In this document: positions 44,494 to 52,472 of the stretch, one piece after another | How the letters are laid out: each line of letters begins with the position of its first letter | Position numbering within the stretch: the first letter of the stretch is position 1 | The notes under the pieces: model-generated | Told to the model about the DNA's origin: nothing | The model's input: the letters and a program-made list of their open reading frames with translations, nothing else | Databases searched by the model: none | NCBI RefSeq assembly: GCF_024198175.1 | Contig: NZ_JAJVKV010000005.1 | Location: 1,030,251 to 1,094,250, forward strand | Length of the DNA: 64,000 nucleotides | Source of the DNA: Pyxidicoccus xibeiensis | GTDB taxonomy: Bacteria; Myxococcota; Myxococcia; Myxococcales; Myxococcaceae | Reading direction: 5' to 3' | Position numbers and translations under genes: made by a program

Positions 44494-45843
44494 TCACCGA
44501 AGCGTGAGGCGCACCGGCAGCCCGCCCCGGGGTGACAGCGTCACGCCCACGTCGAAGCCGGGCTCCTCCCGGGACACGGGGGTGACGCGGTAGCGCTGCG
44601 TCACCATCGCCAGGATGAGGGGCCCCTTCAGCAGGGCGAGCAGGTTGCCCAGGCAGGTGCGCTGCCCCGCTCCGAAGGGGACATACGAGCACTTCGGCCG
44701 GCCCACGGAGCGCTCCGTCGAGAAGCGCTCCGGGTCGAACCGCTCCGGCGAGTCCCAGAAGCGCGAGTCCCGGTGGAGCACATAGGGCAGCATGAACAGC
44801 ATGGTGCCCGCTGGCACGGAGACGCCGCGAAGCTCGACCGCCTGCGTGGCCTGCCGCTCCAGCCGCCAGGCGGGCGGGTACATGCGCAGGGCCTCACGGA
44901 AGGCCTGGCCCGTGTACGTGAGCGCCTCCGAGGAGCCGGCGGTGGGCAGGCCGCCCGCGAGCACCTCGGCGGCCTCGCGCTCCACGCGCGCCAGGGCCTC
45001 CGGGCTCCGGTCGAGCAGGGAGACGGACCAGGCCAGACCCGCGCCGGTGGCCTCGTAGCCCGCGCCCCAGATGTTCATCAGCTCGTCGCGCACCTCGACA
45101 TCGCTGAAGCCCTCGCCGGTGTCCCGGTCCTTCAGCTCCAGGAGCATCTGCAGGAGGTCCTGCTGCACGCCCTCGCCCCGCCGCCGCTCGGCGATGCGTG
45201 CGTGGATGAACTCGTCGACGGGCTTCATGTAGGCCGCCATCTTCTGGCGCCACGACGAGAGGAAGGGCAGCACGGTGAACACCAGCTCGTGCATCGGCGG
45301 GTCCCTCCGGCCGATGTGCTTCACGGCGCCGTGGATGCTCGCGTAGAGGGCGTCGTCGGGCTCGGTGGTCAGGCAGAGCCGGGCCTGGATGGTGTAGGCC
45401 AGCCGCAGGAACTCCTCGTACACGTCGACGGGCTGCCCGCTCCGGGCGAGCGGCTCCCACCGGTCGAGCATCTTCCGCGTGGCATCTGAGATGGTGTCCA
45501 CCCACGCGAGCATCCGCTCGCGCTGGAAGGCGGGCTGAATCATCCGCCGGTGCTTCTTCCAGTAGTCGCCCTCGCTGCCGAAGAGGCCCTTGCCCGCGAA
45601 GAGGGACGGCGGCATCCGCGGCTTGGGGAACGCGGCAGGCTCGTCGATGAGGACGCGCTTCACGTCCTCGGGGTGGCTGAGGACGCAGTGGACGCGGCCG
45701 CCAATCCGGAAGAGGAACACGTCGCCGTAGCGGCGCTGGTTCTCCTTGATGAAGCCCAGCGGGTCCTTCGCCTCGTCGAAGAAGCTGCCGAAGGGCCAGG
45801 TACCCTTGGGACCGGGAGCAGAGAGCGGAGCGGACGCGGTCAT
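44494..45843 (-). CDS. Cytochrome P450 (second)
   Basis: 449 residues. Canonical throughout: I-helix WGAGYEATGAGLAW, K-helix EALRMYPPAW, PERF motif DPERFSTERS and haem loop FGAGQRTCLG. The N-terminus PKGTWPFGSFFDEAKDPLGF lacks a membrane anchor, as usual for bacterial enzymes. The start is ATG 45843, overlapping the stop of the upstream membrane-protein gene as ATGA, so the two are coupled. The family (CYP102/110/120-like, many fatty-acid or lipid hydroxylases) suggests a hydrophobic substrate, but none can be assigned. It is about 3.7 kb from the NRPS end, so membership of the cluster is uncertain. Confidence 0.92.
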   Translation of the reverse strand: MTASAPLSAPGPKGTWPFGSFFDEAKDPLGFIKENQRRYGDVFLFRIGGRVHCVLSHPEDVKRVLIDEPAAFPKPRMPPSLFAGKGLFGSEGDYWKKHRRMIQPAFQRERMLAWVDTISDATRKMLDRWEPLARSGQPVDVYEEFLRLAYTIQARLCLTTEPDDALYASIHGAVKHIGRRDPPMHELVFTVLPFLSSWRQKMAAYMKPVDEFIHARIAERRRGEGVQQDLLQMLLELKDRDTGEGFSDVEVRDELMNIWGAGYEATGAGLAWSVSLLDRSPEALARVEREAAEVLAGGLPTAGSSEALTYTGQAFREALRMYPPAWRLERQATQAVELRGVSVPAGTMLFMLPYVLHRDSRFWDSPERFDPERFSTERSVGRPKCSYVPFGAGQRTCLGNLLALLKGPLILAMVTQRYRVTPVSREEPGFDVGVTLSPRGGLPVRLTLR

Positions 45844-47627
45844 GGGACGTTCATCCTGACGTTGAGGAGGACCTGGCCTCCGGTGGGAGGGGGCTGCAGC
45901 CGGCGCAGGGCACCCTCCTTCCAGTACAGCAACACGAGCGAAGGGTCCTCCAGCGGCGCGTCGAACGTCACGCCCAGCCGCCGGGGCCCCTCGGCATCGG
46001 CCTCCAGCACCTTCACGCGGACGCCCTGCAGGTCCACATCGGTGCCCTGGGCCACGGGAGCATCGGCGTACCGGTAGAGGCGCTCGCCCCGCGTGGTGAG
46101 GAAGCGTCCCCGCTCGAGCTCCAGCTCCAGGGTGGAAGGGCCGGTGCGGGTGGCGCGGTGGACCTCCGGAGAGAAGGACAGCGTCCACCAGGCGCGCGGC
46201 AGCACGCCGCCGCCCATCCACCAGCGCGCGGCCGTGTACATGCCCACCATCGGGTCCGGCGCGGCGAGCACCGCCACCCGCTGCTGCGCGAGCCGGCCCG
46301 AGTCCAGCTCTCCCGTGAGGACGCCGTGGATGCGGTCTCCCCGGGCGCTGACGGCGCGGAACCCCGCGGCGGTCTCCCACCAGAAGTACGGCGCCGTCAC
46401 CACGTGGAGCAGCACGAGCACGGCGGCGCCAGCCGCCAGGGCCCGGGGCTGCCACGCCCGCTCCCGCCAGCGCCACAGCTGCGTGAGGGCCACGGCGACC
46501 ACCGCCGCGCCGCCGAGGCTCGGCGTCAGCAGCAGGCGGTTGGAAGGAAGCGTGGAGGCCACGGGCAGCAGGGACAGGGCGGCGCCGGCCATCAGCCAGC
46601 GCAGGTGGCGGCGCTGTTGCTCCTCCAGGCCCGGCCACGCCGCGCGCACCAGCAGGCCCACGGCCACCACGCCCGCGAGGCCCGCGAGGCCCAGCGCGAC
46701 CTGGAAGCCGGGCCCCGAGAGGGCCATGTCCGAGGGCAGGCTGAGCAGCAGCCCGCTCAACAGCGCAGGCACCCGGGTGAGCGCATTCGCCAGCCACGGA
46801 CCGGGCTGCCGTGCGGGGTCGATGTAGAAGTCCGAGCCGAACGCGCCATAGCCGAGCGACTTGTAGGCGACCACGTACGCGAGTCCCAGCAACACTGCGG
46901 GGACCAGGGCCAGGAGCCGCTGGCGCAGCGGACCCTTGTGGCCCAGCAGCTCGTAGCAGCCCAGGTAGGCGAAGAAGCCCAGCGCCCCCTCACCTCCCCC
47001 GAGCCCCAGCGCGAGGCCGACGATGGACAGGGGCATCGCCCAGACGCGGCCCCGCTCACGCCACTCCAGGTGCAGCCACAGGCCCAGCATGGCGGGGACG
47101 GCGGACACCAGCGCGTTGCGGTTGGAGATCCACCCCACCGGCACGGCATGGGCGTCATCGAGCGCGAAGAGCAGCACCGCCAGCCCGGCCGCGAGCCCCG
47201 GCAGCAGGCGCCGGTACAGCAGTCCCGCCACGGCGACCGCCGCGAGGTACCAGAGAATCGAGTGGGCCTGGTACCCCGTGGGGCTCATGCCGAAGAGGCG
47301 GTGGTCGAGCACCGCCAGGGCGCTGGACAGAGGCCGCCAGAAGGCGAGCCGCAGCTCGGGCAGCGTCCACCACGGATAGACGCCCCGGGTGACGAGCTGC
47401 TGGAGCGTGTCCGGGTTGCCGTCGACGTACCGGTAGAGGTCGTAGCTGGTGTTGGGGAGCGGGCCCGGAGGCGGCCTGCCACTGAGGACGCCGAGGTAGA
47501 CGTAGTCGTCGGTGACGAAGCCCGCCAGGAACATGGGCAGCGACAGCACCAGCGCGGCGGCGAGCGACAGCCAGAGGATGCGTGGGAAGGCCAGCCAGCG
47601 GCCTCCAGGGGAAGCGGGGGTTTCCAT
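45840..47627 (-). CDS. Polytopic membrane protein, possibly GT-C-type glycosyltransferase
   Basis: 595 residues with about ten hydrophobic segments spread over the first 430 residues and a soluble C-terminal ~150 residues. FVTDDYVYLG after the first helix is like the Asp-containing first loop of GT-C enzymes (PMT/ArnT superfamily), and LDDAHAVPVGWISNRNAL recurs in bacterial members of that group. Such enzymes move sugars from lipid carriers in the periplasm. No closer match is recognised, so the function is tentative. ATG 47627 follows GGGAAAAG. Its stop overlaps the P450 start by 4 bp, so the two form one operon. Confidence 0.6.
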   Translation of the reverse strand: METPASPGGRWLAFPRILWLSLAAALVLSLPMFLAGFVTDDYVYLGVLSGRPPPGPLPNTSYDLYRYVDGNPDTLQQLVTRGVYPWWTLPELRLAFWRPLSSALAVLDHRLFGMSPTGYQAHSILWYLAAVAVAGLLYRRLLPGLAAGLAVLLFALDDAHAVPVGWISNRNALVSAVPAMLGLWLHLEWRERGRVWAMPLSIVGLALGLGGGEGALGFFAYLGCYELLGHKGPLRQRLLALVPAVLLGLAYVVAYKSLGYGAFGSDFYIDPARQPGPWLANALTRVPALLSGLLLSLPSDMALSGPGFQVALGLAGLAGVVAVGLLVRAAWPGLEEQQRRHLRWLMAGAALSLLPVASTLPSNRLLLTPSLGGAAVVAVALTQLWRWRERAWQPRALAAGAAVLVLLHVVTAPYFWWETAAGFRAVSARGDRIHGVLTGELDSGRLAQQRVAVLAAPDPMVGMYTAARWWMGGGVLPRAWWTLSFSPEVHRATRTGPSTLELELERGRFLTTRGERLYRYADAPVAQGTDVDLQGVRVKVLEADAEGPRRLGVTFDAPLEDPSLVLLYWKEGALRRLQPPPTGGQVLLNVRMNVP

Positions 47628-47719
47628 CTTTTCCCATCATCCCAGCATGTCCCCCTGACGGGAACAGTGCTCTCTGAGGGCCGTCGCAGTCGCCGCGCCT
47701 CGATGAGGATTGGCAGGTG

Positions 47720-47964
47720 ATGCGGACCCTGCACGCCTTCTGGTTGTCGCTGCTGGCCGTGTCCTGGCTGGGCTGCTCCACCTTCGGAGGATTCACGGCA
47801 GCGGCGGACGTGGCGGGCCGTGGAACCAGGCATGGCGCGAGTTCAGAATCGCGAAGCCAGATGCCCCCCCTGCCGAGATCTACAAGCACGCGGGAGAGCT
47901 CATCTATCGCTTCCAGCTCATCGGTGGTCCCATCCAGCCCTACTATTCCTGCCCGGTAGCGTGA
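47720..47964 (+). pseudogene. Gutted SitA6-type (TIGR02269) toxin lipoprotein
   Basis: A lipoprotein start (MRTLHAFWLSLLAVSWLGCS, ATG 47720) runs for about 20 residues. The sequence then switches frame into what looks like the very end of a TIGR02269/SitA6-family lipoprotein (RRIHGSGGRGGPWNQAW and PAEIYKHAGELIYRFQL). The middle, including any nuclease centre, is gone, and the two ends are out of frame. Its stop lies 6 nt before the immunity-type gene. Sit lipoproteins are toxins passed between kin cells by outer-membrane exchange in Myxococcus; this copy cannot make one. Confidence 0.6.
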
Positions 47965-47970
47965 GGACGG

Positions 47971-48693
47971 ATGAGCCGGTTCTTTTGGATACATGAGGAC
48001 ATGGCGGTAGCCGCGAAGTACGGCGGTGGCATCGACGGGTGGCATAAGCTTTCGCTGCCCGGCGCGAGGTGTCACACCTGCGGGGTCACCTGGGCTGGCG
48101 CGGGCCACGAGTACCCGTGCGTGGACCTATCTCAGCTCCCCGAGCGCGGAGAGTTCGAGAAGGCCAGGCCCGAGCCCTTCGCCGAGTTCGTGCGCCTGCG
48201 CGAGCTGGTACGTCCCCTGGCGCCTCCCCATGCCGAGCTACCACCCGGTACGGGCTTCGGTCCGCTGGTGGGCCGCGCCTTTGGTGAGCTCGGCCCTATT
48301 ACCTGGGTCGGAGGACTGAAGCTGGTCGTTCGACGGGAGGTGCTGGAGCGTCTCCAGGCGGAGGGCGTGCGGGGCTTGCTGGCTTGCCCGACCGTGCTGC
48401 GATTCCGGCAGAAGAATCCACCGGAGTTGCTGGAACTCCAGGTGGAGCCCCATGGCCGTTTGCATCCGGACTGCATCCCACCGGATGCGCCTCCTCGTTG
48501 CGCCACCTGCGGGCGGTACGGGCTCACTCGACCAGATGAGCCCATTCTGGACGCTGCGTCCCTGCCCCCGGAACTGGACCTGTTCCGGGTGGGCAACTTC
48601 GCCACCATGGTCATCGGCACCGAGCGCTTCGTCGAGGCCGTCCGCCGCCTGGAACTGGACGGCATCACCTCGCGCGAGCTGCCCGCACGCTGA
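47971..48693 (+). CDS. SitI6-type double-CXXCG immunity protein, orphan
   Basis: 240 residues, intact. Two CXXCG knuckles define the Myxococcus double-CXXCG paralogous family (TIGR02264): CHTCG at 34-38 and CATCG at 177-181. Between them lie the family's GRAFGELGPITWVG-like and LLACPTVLRFR-like stretches. Members are encoded just downstream of TIGR02269 lipoproteins and serve as SitI6 immunity proteins in the cytoplasm. Here the start is 6 nt after the stop of the gutted toxin, so the pair was an operon. The immunity gene has been kept while the toxin was lost, consistent with protection against toxin from siblings (inference). Confidence 0.78.
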   Translation: MSRFFWIHEDMAVAAKYGGGIDGWHKLSLPGARCHTCGVTWAGAGHEYPCVDLSQLPERGEFEKARPEPFAEFVRLRELVRPLAPPHAELPPGTGFGPLVGRAFGELGPITWVGGLKLVVRREVLERLQAEGVRGLLACPTVLRFRQKNPPELLELQVEPHGRLHPDCIPPDAPPRCATCGRYGLTRPDEPILDAASLPPELDLFRVGNFATMVIGTERFVEAVRRLELDGITSRELPAR

Positions 48694-48744
48694 TCAACGC
48701 TGGAGCTGGCAGGGTGGGCTCGTCCCGCAGTTGGTGCGACTGGC

Positions 48745-48972
48745 ATGCTCAGGCCAGGTGCGAGTGAGGCCAGGCCCATCAAGGTGCGAAAAGGCGAGAA
48801 GGTCGCCGTCGTCCTCCTCTCGGGCGGCAACCCTCAGATCGAGAAGGCGGACGGCGACGCCCCGGCGCAGGAGTACATCGCCGGGATGCCGGGCTGGAAG
48901 CGCGACCTCGGGAAGCGCCTCGACGCGATCATCGTACGGAACGTGCCCAACTCCAGTCTCCTGGAGAGCTGA
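48745..48972 (+). pseudogene. N-terminal-half fragment resembling a DUF1801 protein
   Basis: 75 codons: KVRKGEKVAVVLLSGGNPQI, then YIAGMPGWKRDLGKRLDAII and RNVPNSSLLES. The middle resembles the first helices of DUF1801/YdhG-like proteins (normally followed by KWNSPFYG, which is absent). The match stops at about nt 48945, 50 nt before a tRNA fragment, so the gene was cut there by a rearrangement. No function is assigned. Confidence 0.4.
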
Positions 48973-48993
48973 GTCCTTTCCGGGAGGTGCTCA

Positions 48994-49020
48994 TTGGAAG
49001 CGGCGGGAATCGAACCCGCG
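48994..49020 (-). tRNA. tRNA 3'-end fragment (T-arm and acceptor strand only)
   Basis: Read on the minus strand, GCGGGTTCGATTCCCGC is a perfect 5-bp T-stem with a canonical TTCGATT loop, followed by CGCTTCC and discriminator A. The matching 5' acceptor strand GGAAGCG and a believable anticodon arm are absent upstream, so this is not a complete tRNA. Such 3' ends are typical leftovers of integration at a tRNA gene. It lies between the truncated DUF1801 gene and the IS91-like element. Confidence 0.5.
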
Positions 49021-49076
49021 CCTTCAGCGCGGGGCTGCTGTAGCTTGCTCTCGTAGGCCCCGATCCCCACAAGCAG

Positions 49077-50542
49077 CCAGGGGCTCCACGGGGCCTGTGG
49101 GAGGTGGACGGTAGCGTGTGCCCTGGCGAGGTGTGGCTGGGAGGGGCAGGTGGGAACGCACGGGTGGGCGTACCGGCGAAGGCAGCCGGAGGGGACGGTG
49201 CTGTACGAGGCGGTGCGGGAGAACCTGGCCACATTGCTGGGGGAAGCCAGCGAGGTAGGGCGCGGCCTGCCCCGGTACGTGGAGCGGGACTTCGCCAAGT
49301 ACCTGGAATGCGGAGTGCTGGCGCACGGCTTCGCGCGGGTGCGCTGCGAGAGTTGCAAGGACGAGCTTCTCGTCGCCTTCTCGTGCAAGGGACGAGGGGT
49401 GTGCCCGTCCTGCAACGCGAAGCGGGCGCATGTGACGGAGGTGCACCTGGTGGAGCGGGTGCTGCCACACGTGCCCTACCGTCAGTGGACGCTGTCCTTC
49501 CCGCACCGGGTGCGCTGGGCGCTGTTGAAGGACAGCGGGCTGCTGTCGGATGTCCTCACCGTCTTCCTGCGCGCGCTCTTCGCCCTACAGCGCCGAAGGG
49601 CAAGGAAGCTGGGCACGCGCAATGGGCGCTGCCCGGGGAAGGGCCCGAGGACGCGCGGCAGGCCTATCAGGCCCAGTCCCTTCAGCAGCGCTTCCGATGG
49701 ACGGGGCTGGACGTGCGGCCACCGCCCAAGAAGGTGCCCCGCTGCGCCTTCCTGGAGGGCTTCTCCCTCCATGCCAACACCCACCTGCATGCAAATGACA
49801 GGGAGGGCCTGGAGCGGCTGTGCAGGTACGGAGCGCGGGGCGCCCTCGCGATGGAGCGCTTCGAGGAGGCAGAAGACGGGCGCATCGCCTACCGCATGAA
49901 GCGGCCCATGCCGGATGGCACCACGCACCTGCTCTTCACAGGACTGGAGCTGCTCCGGCGGGTGGCCAGTCGGGTACCCCCGCCCAGGACAAATTTGACG
50001 CGCTTCCATGGCGTCTTCGCCCCAGGGGCGAAACTGCGGCCATTTCTGGTCCCCGCAGCGGCGGCCTCGGGCGAGGAGGAGGCACCCTCTGCAGGGGCGG
50101 CAACTGTGGGCAGCTGCGAGAGGCGTCAGCGCGCTCCGAGGCTGGACTGGGCCGGGTTGCTGCGCAGGACGTTCGCAATAGATGTCTTCTCGTGCCCAAG
50201 GTGCGCAGGCCAGCGACGGGGGCTGGCATACCTGACGCAGGGCGCCGTCATCCGGCGCATTCTCCGTCACCTTCAGCTGCCCGAGCAGCCGCCCCGCCTG
50301 GCTCCGGCGCTGGGGCCACCGCAGCAGGCGCTCTGGGAGTAACTCTCGGCTGAGGGTCTCCCCCTCTCGAGCAGCTCGCGGCAACCGGTCGCCCGCGCAA
50401 GGCAGTGGTGCGCCTGGAACGCGACGTGCAGGCCTCCTTGGGGGGGCCTCCTTCAACGTCCAGGGCATGTCGCAAGGCCCTCCTGGCCCACCACCTACCC
50501 CGGCCCTCGCACGCAACAGGGCTCCCATGCCGCCTATGCTCG
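49077..50542 (+). mobile_element. IS91-like element, copy 1, degenerate
   Basis: Limits are deduced from comparison with the second copy at 63265-63528. The left parts share a run beginning CCAGGG(G)CTCCACGG and then CCCTGGCGAGGTGTGGCTGG. The right parts share about 168 bp from GCTCGCGGCAACCGGTCGCC (50374) to CGCCTATGCTC (about 50542). The cargo is a broken transposase. IS91 elements transpose by rolling circle and lack terminal inverted repeats, consistent with none being seen. Confidence 0.6.
49150..50342 (+). pseudogene. IS91-family (Y2/HUH) transposase, frameshifted and internally deleted
   Basis: The N-terminal part, from GTG 49150, has the zinc-finger region of IS91 transposases (CESCKDELLVAFSCKGRG, then CPSCNAKR) and PYRQWTLSFPHRVRWALL. 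Near 49600-49660 the frame changes, and the usual stretch with the HxH metal site (normally NLNVHFH-like) is missing. The C-terminal part continues in the other frame: NDREGLERLCRYGARGAL, DGTTHLLFTGLELLRRVA and a terminal CPRC. The enzyme cannot be functional. Confidence 0.75.
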
Positions 50543-50544
50543 CC

Positions 50545-50900
50545 GCTGCCGGAAGGCGGGGCTCATCCTCGGTATCGACGACGACACCCTCACCCTCTTC
50601 CTGAGCCTGGACGCCGTGTCGCTCATCCTCAGCGCGCTGGACGAGCGGGAGTATGGCTGGCTGCAGGAGTCGGGCGCGGTGGCGGAGCTGTGGGCGGCGT
50701 CCAGGCTCGCCATCACCTCCCTGGCTGCAACCTTCCTGTCGGGGGGCGCTGCCCATCCGGAGCCGCCGAGCGCGCAGGCGCAAGAGCGCTGGCGCCGACG
50801 CTACCGCGTCGCGCTCCGCCGGCTGCAGCAGGCCGGCATCCGGACCGTTTCCGACAACGGAGCTGGCGCGCGAGCCCTTCCCGGAGGCGCCCCAGGAGGG
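50545..50900 (+). pseudogene. C-terminal fragment of an ion-channel-like myxobacterial protein
   Basis: Directly behind the element end, one frame reads RKAGLILGIDDDTLTLFLSL, then EYGWLQESGAVAELWAASR and RYRVALRRLQQAGIRT, then loses sense. The last piece resembles the cytoplasmic tail of small potassium-channel-like proteins in myxobacteria, but I am not certain of the family. The 5' end is replaced by the IS and the 3' end decays before the dehydrogenase. The remaining bases up to 51071 hold nothing recognisable. Confidence 0.35.
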
Positions 50901-51071
50901 CCCCGGTCCCCTGCACTGGTCCGCAGGCAGCCGACGTCAGGGCAGGCCCTGCAGTGCTTCGGTCACCCTTCCGCCGCGCGGCCGGCTCCCTCTGTGGGGC
51001 GGGTTGTCCTGACGTGCGTTCCTGCCAAGGCTTGTCGAGGACTGCTGCGACGCCATGCACAAGGGGGCACC

Positions 51072-52214
51072 ATGAAGGCACTCGTCTACGAGGGACCGCG
51101 CAAGGTCAGTGTGAAAGAAGTGCCGGACGCGAAGATTGAGCGGCCCACCGATGCGGTGGTGCGCATTCGCAGTACCAACATCTGCGGCTCGGACCTGCAC
51201 ATGTACGAAGGCCGCACCGACATGGAGTCGGGCCGGGTGCTCGGGCACGAGAACCTCGGAGAGGTGGTCGAGGTCGGCTCGGCGGTGGACAAGCTGAAGG
51301 TGGGCGACTGGGTGGCCGTTCCCTTCAACGTCAGCTGTGGCCACTGCGAGAACTGCGAGCACGGCCTGACCGCCTTCTGCCTCACCGCCAACCCGGCGGG
51401 GACGGCCGGCGCCGCCTACGGCTTCGCCGACATGGGGCCCTACAACGGCGGGCAGGCCGAGTACCTGCGCGTGCCCTGGGCCGACTTCAACTGCCTGCGG
51501 CTGCCGGAGGACGCCGAGGAGAAGCAGCTCGACTACGTGATGCTCGCCGACATCTTCCCCACCGGCTACCACGTCACCGAGCTCGCCGGGCTCATGCCGG
51601 GCGAATCCGTCGTCATCTTCGGTGGAGGGCCCGTGGGACAGATGGCCGCGCTCTCCGCCACCATCAAGAGCGCGAGCAAGGTGATGGTCGTCGACTGGCA
51701 TCCGGACCGGCTCGCTCTCTGCGAGAAGATTGGCGCCATCCCCATCGACTACTCGAAGGTGGACCCCGTCGAGCGGGTGATGGAGCTCACCAACGGCAAG
51801 GGCGCCGACCGCGGCTGCGAGTGCGTGGGCTACCAGGCGCACGACCCGCAGGGGAGGGAGCACCCCAACCTGACGATGAACAACCTGGTGAAGTCGGTGA
51901 AGTTCACCGGCGGCATCGGCGTGGTGGGCGTCTTCATCCCCAATGACCCCGGCGGCCCGGACACCTTGGCCAAGCAGGGTGAACTCGTCTTCGACTGGGG
52001 CATGCTCTGGTTCAAGGGGCAGCGCGTGGCGACCGGCCAGTGCAACGTGAAGGCCTACAACCGCCAGCTGCGCGAGCTCATCCACCTGGACAAGGTGAAG
52101 CCCTCGTGGATTGTCTCGCACACGCTCCCGCTCGACAAGGCGCCGGATGGCTACCTGCACTTCGACAAACGCGACAGCGGCTGGACCAAGGTCGTCCTGC
52201 AGCCGGCCGCATGA
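51072..52214 (+). CDS. Zinc-dependent alcohol dehydrogenase (formaldehyde-dehydrogenase-like, FdhA type)
   Basis: 380 residues from ATG 51072, which has AAGGGGG five bases upstream; a longer in-frame extension is fragment DNA. MDR fold: catalytic zinc ligands in NICGSDLHMYEG (Cys) and GHEN (His), structural zinc in CGHCENCEHGLTAFC, NAD-binding turn FGGGPVGQMAAL followed by VVDWHPDRL. Length and the insert around GREHPNLTMNNLVKSVKFTG match the glutathione-independent formaldehyde dehydrogenase/FdhA-like group, which oxidises small aldehydes or alcohols in the cytoplasm. It appears intact and sits alone between remnants, so it may have its own promoter in the preceding decayed stretch. Confidence 0.88.
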   Translation: MKALVYEGPRKVSVKEVPDAKIERPTDAVVRIRSTNICGSDLHMYEGRTDMESGRVLGHENLGEVVEVGSAVDKLKVGDWVAVPFNVSCGHCENCEHGLTAFCLTANPAGTAGAAYGFADMGPYNGGQAEYLRVPWADFNCLRLPEDAEEKQLDYVMLADIFPTGYHVTELAGLMPGESVVIFGGGPVGQMAALSATIKSASKVMVVDWHPDRLALCEKIGAIPIDYSKVDPVERVMELTNGKGADRGCECVGYQAHDPQGREHPNLTMNNLVKSVKFTGGIGVVGVFIPNDPGGPDTLAKQGELVFDWGMLWFKGQRVATGQCNVKAYNRQLRELIHLDKVKPSWIVSHTLPLDKAPDGYLHFDKRDSGWTKVVLQPAA

Positions 52215-52252
52215 GCCGGCGCGAAAGCGGAGAAAGGGAGGGGGCGAAGCAT

Positions 52253-52297
52253 CAGAGGGATGGGTGCCCTGTTGAGGGGGAGGGAGAGTGCAGAGGT
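52253..52297 (+). repeat. Dispersed ~45-bp repeat, copy 1
   Basis: AGAGGGATGGGTGCCCTGTT followed by a G-rich run and GTGCAGAGG. A near-identical copy lies inverted at 63695-63740. It sits in the short gap downstream of the dehydrogenase (52215-52472), which otherwise holds only pyrimidine-rich sequence and no gene. Confidence 0.65.
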
Positions 52298-52472
52298 GCC
52301 TGGGCAGGGACCGCCGACCTCTTGTATCCGCTCCTTCCTGGCCGCTGCCTCCTTCCCCGCTCTCGCCTCCTCCTCTCCTGCTTGGGGGAACACAGGTACC
52401 GGGCCTCGCGGGCATCAAGACGGTGGAAGCCGGAGCCGGCCACTCTCCGGACGGTTACCAGCGCAGCGGAGC

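Noticed and set aside
48960..49080. Complete tRNA or tmRNA gene
   Set aside because: Only the T-arm and 3' acceptor strand are present; no matching 5' acceptor, D-arm or anticodon loop could be drawn.
50616..51071. Long N-terminal extension of the alcohol dehydrogenase
   Set aside because: The extension is in frame by chance; it encodes the decayed fragment next to the IS, and ATG 51072 has its own ribosome site and matches the family's N-terminus.
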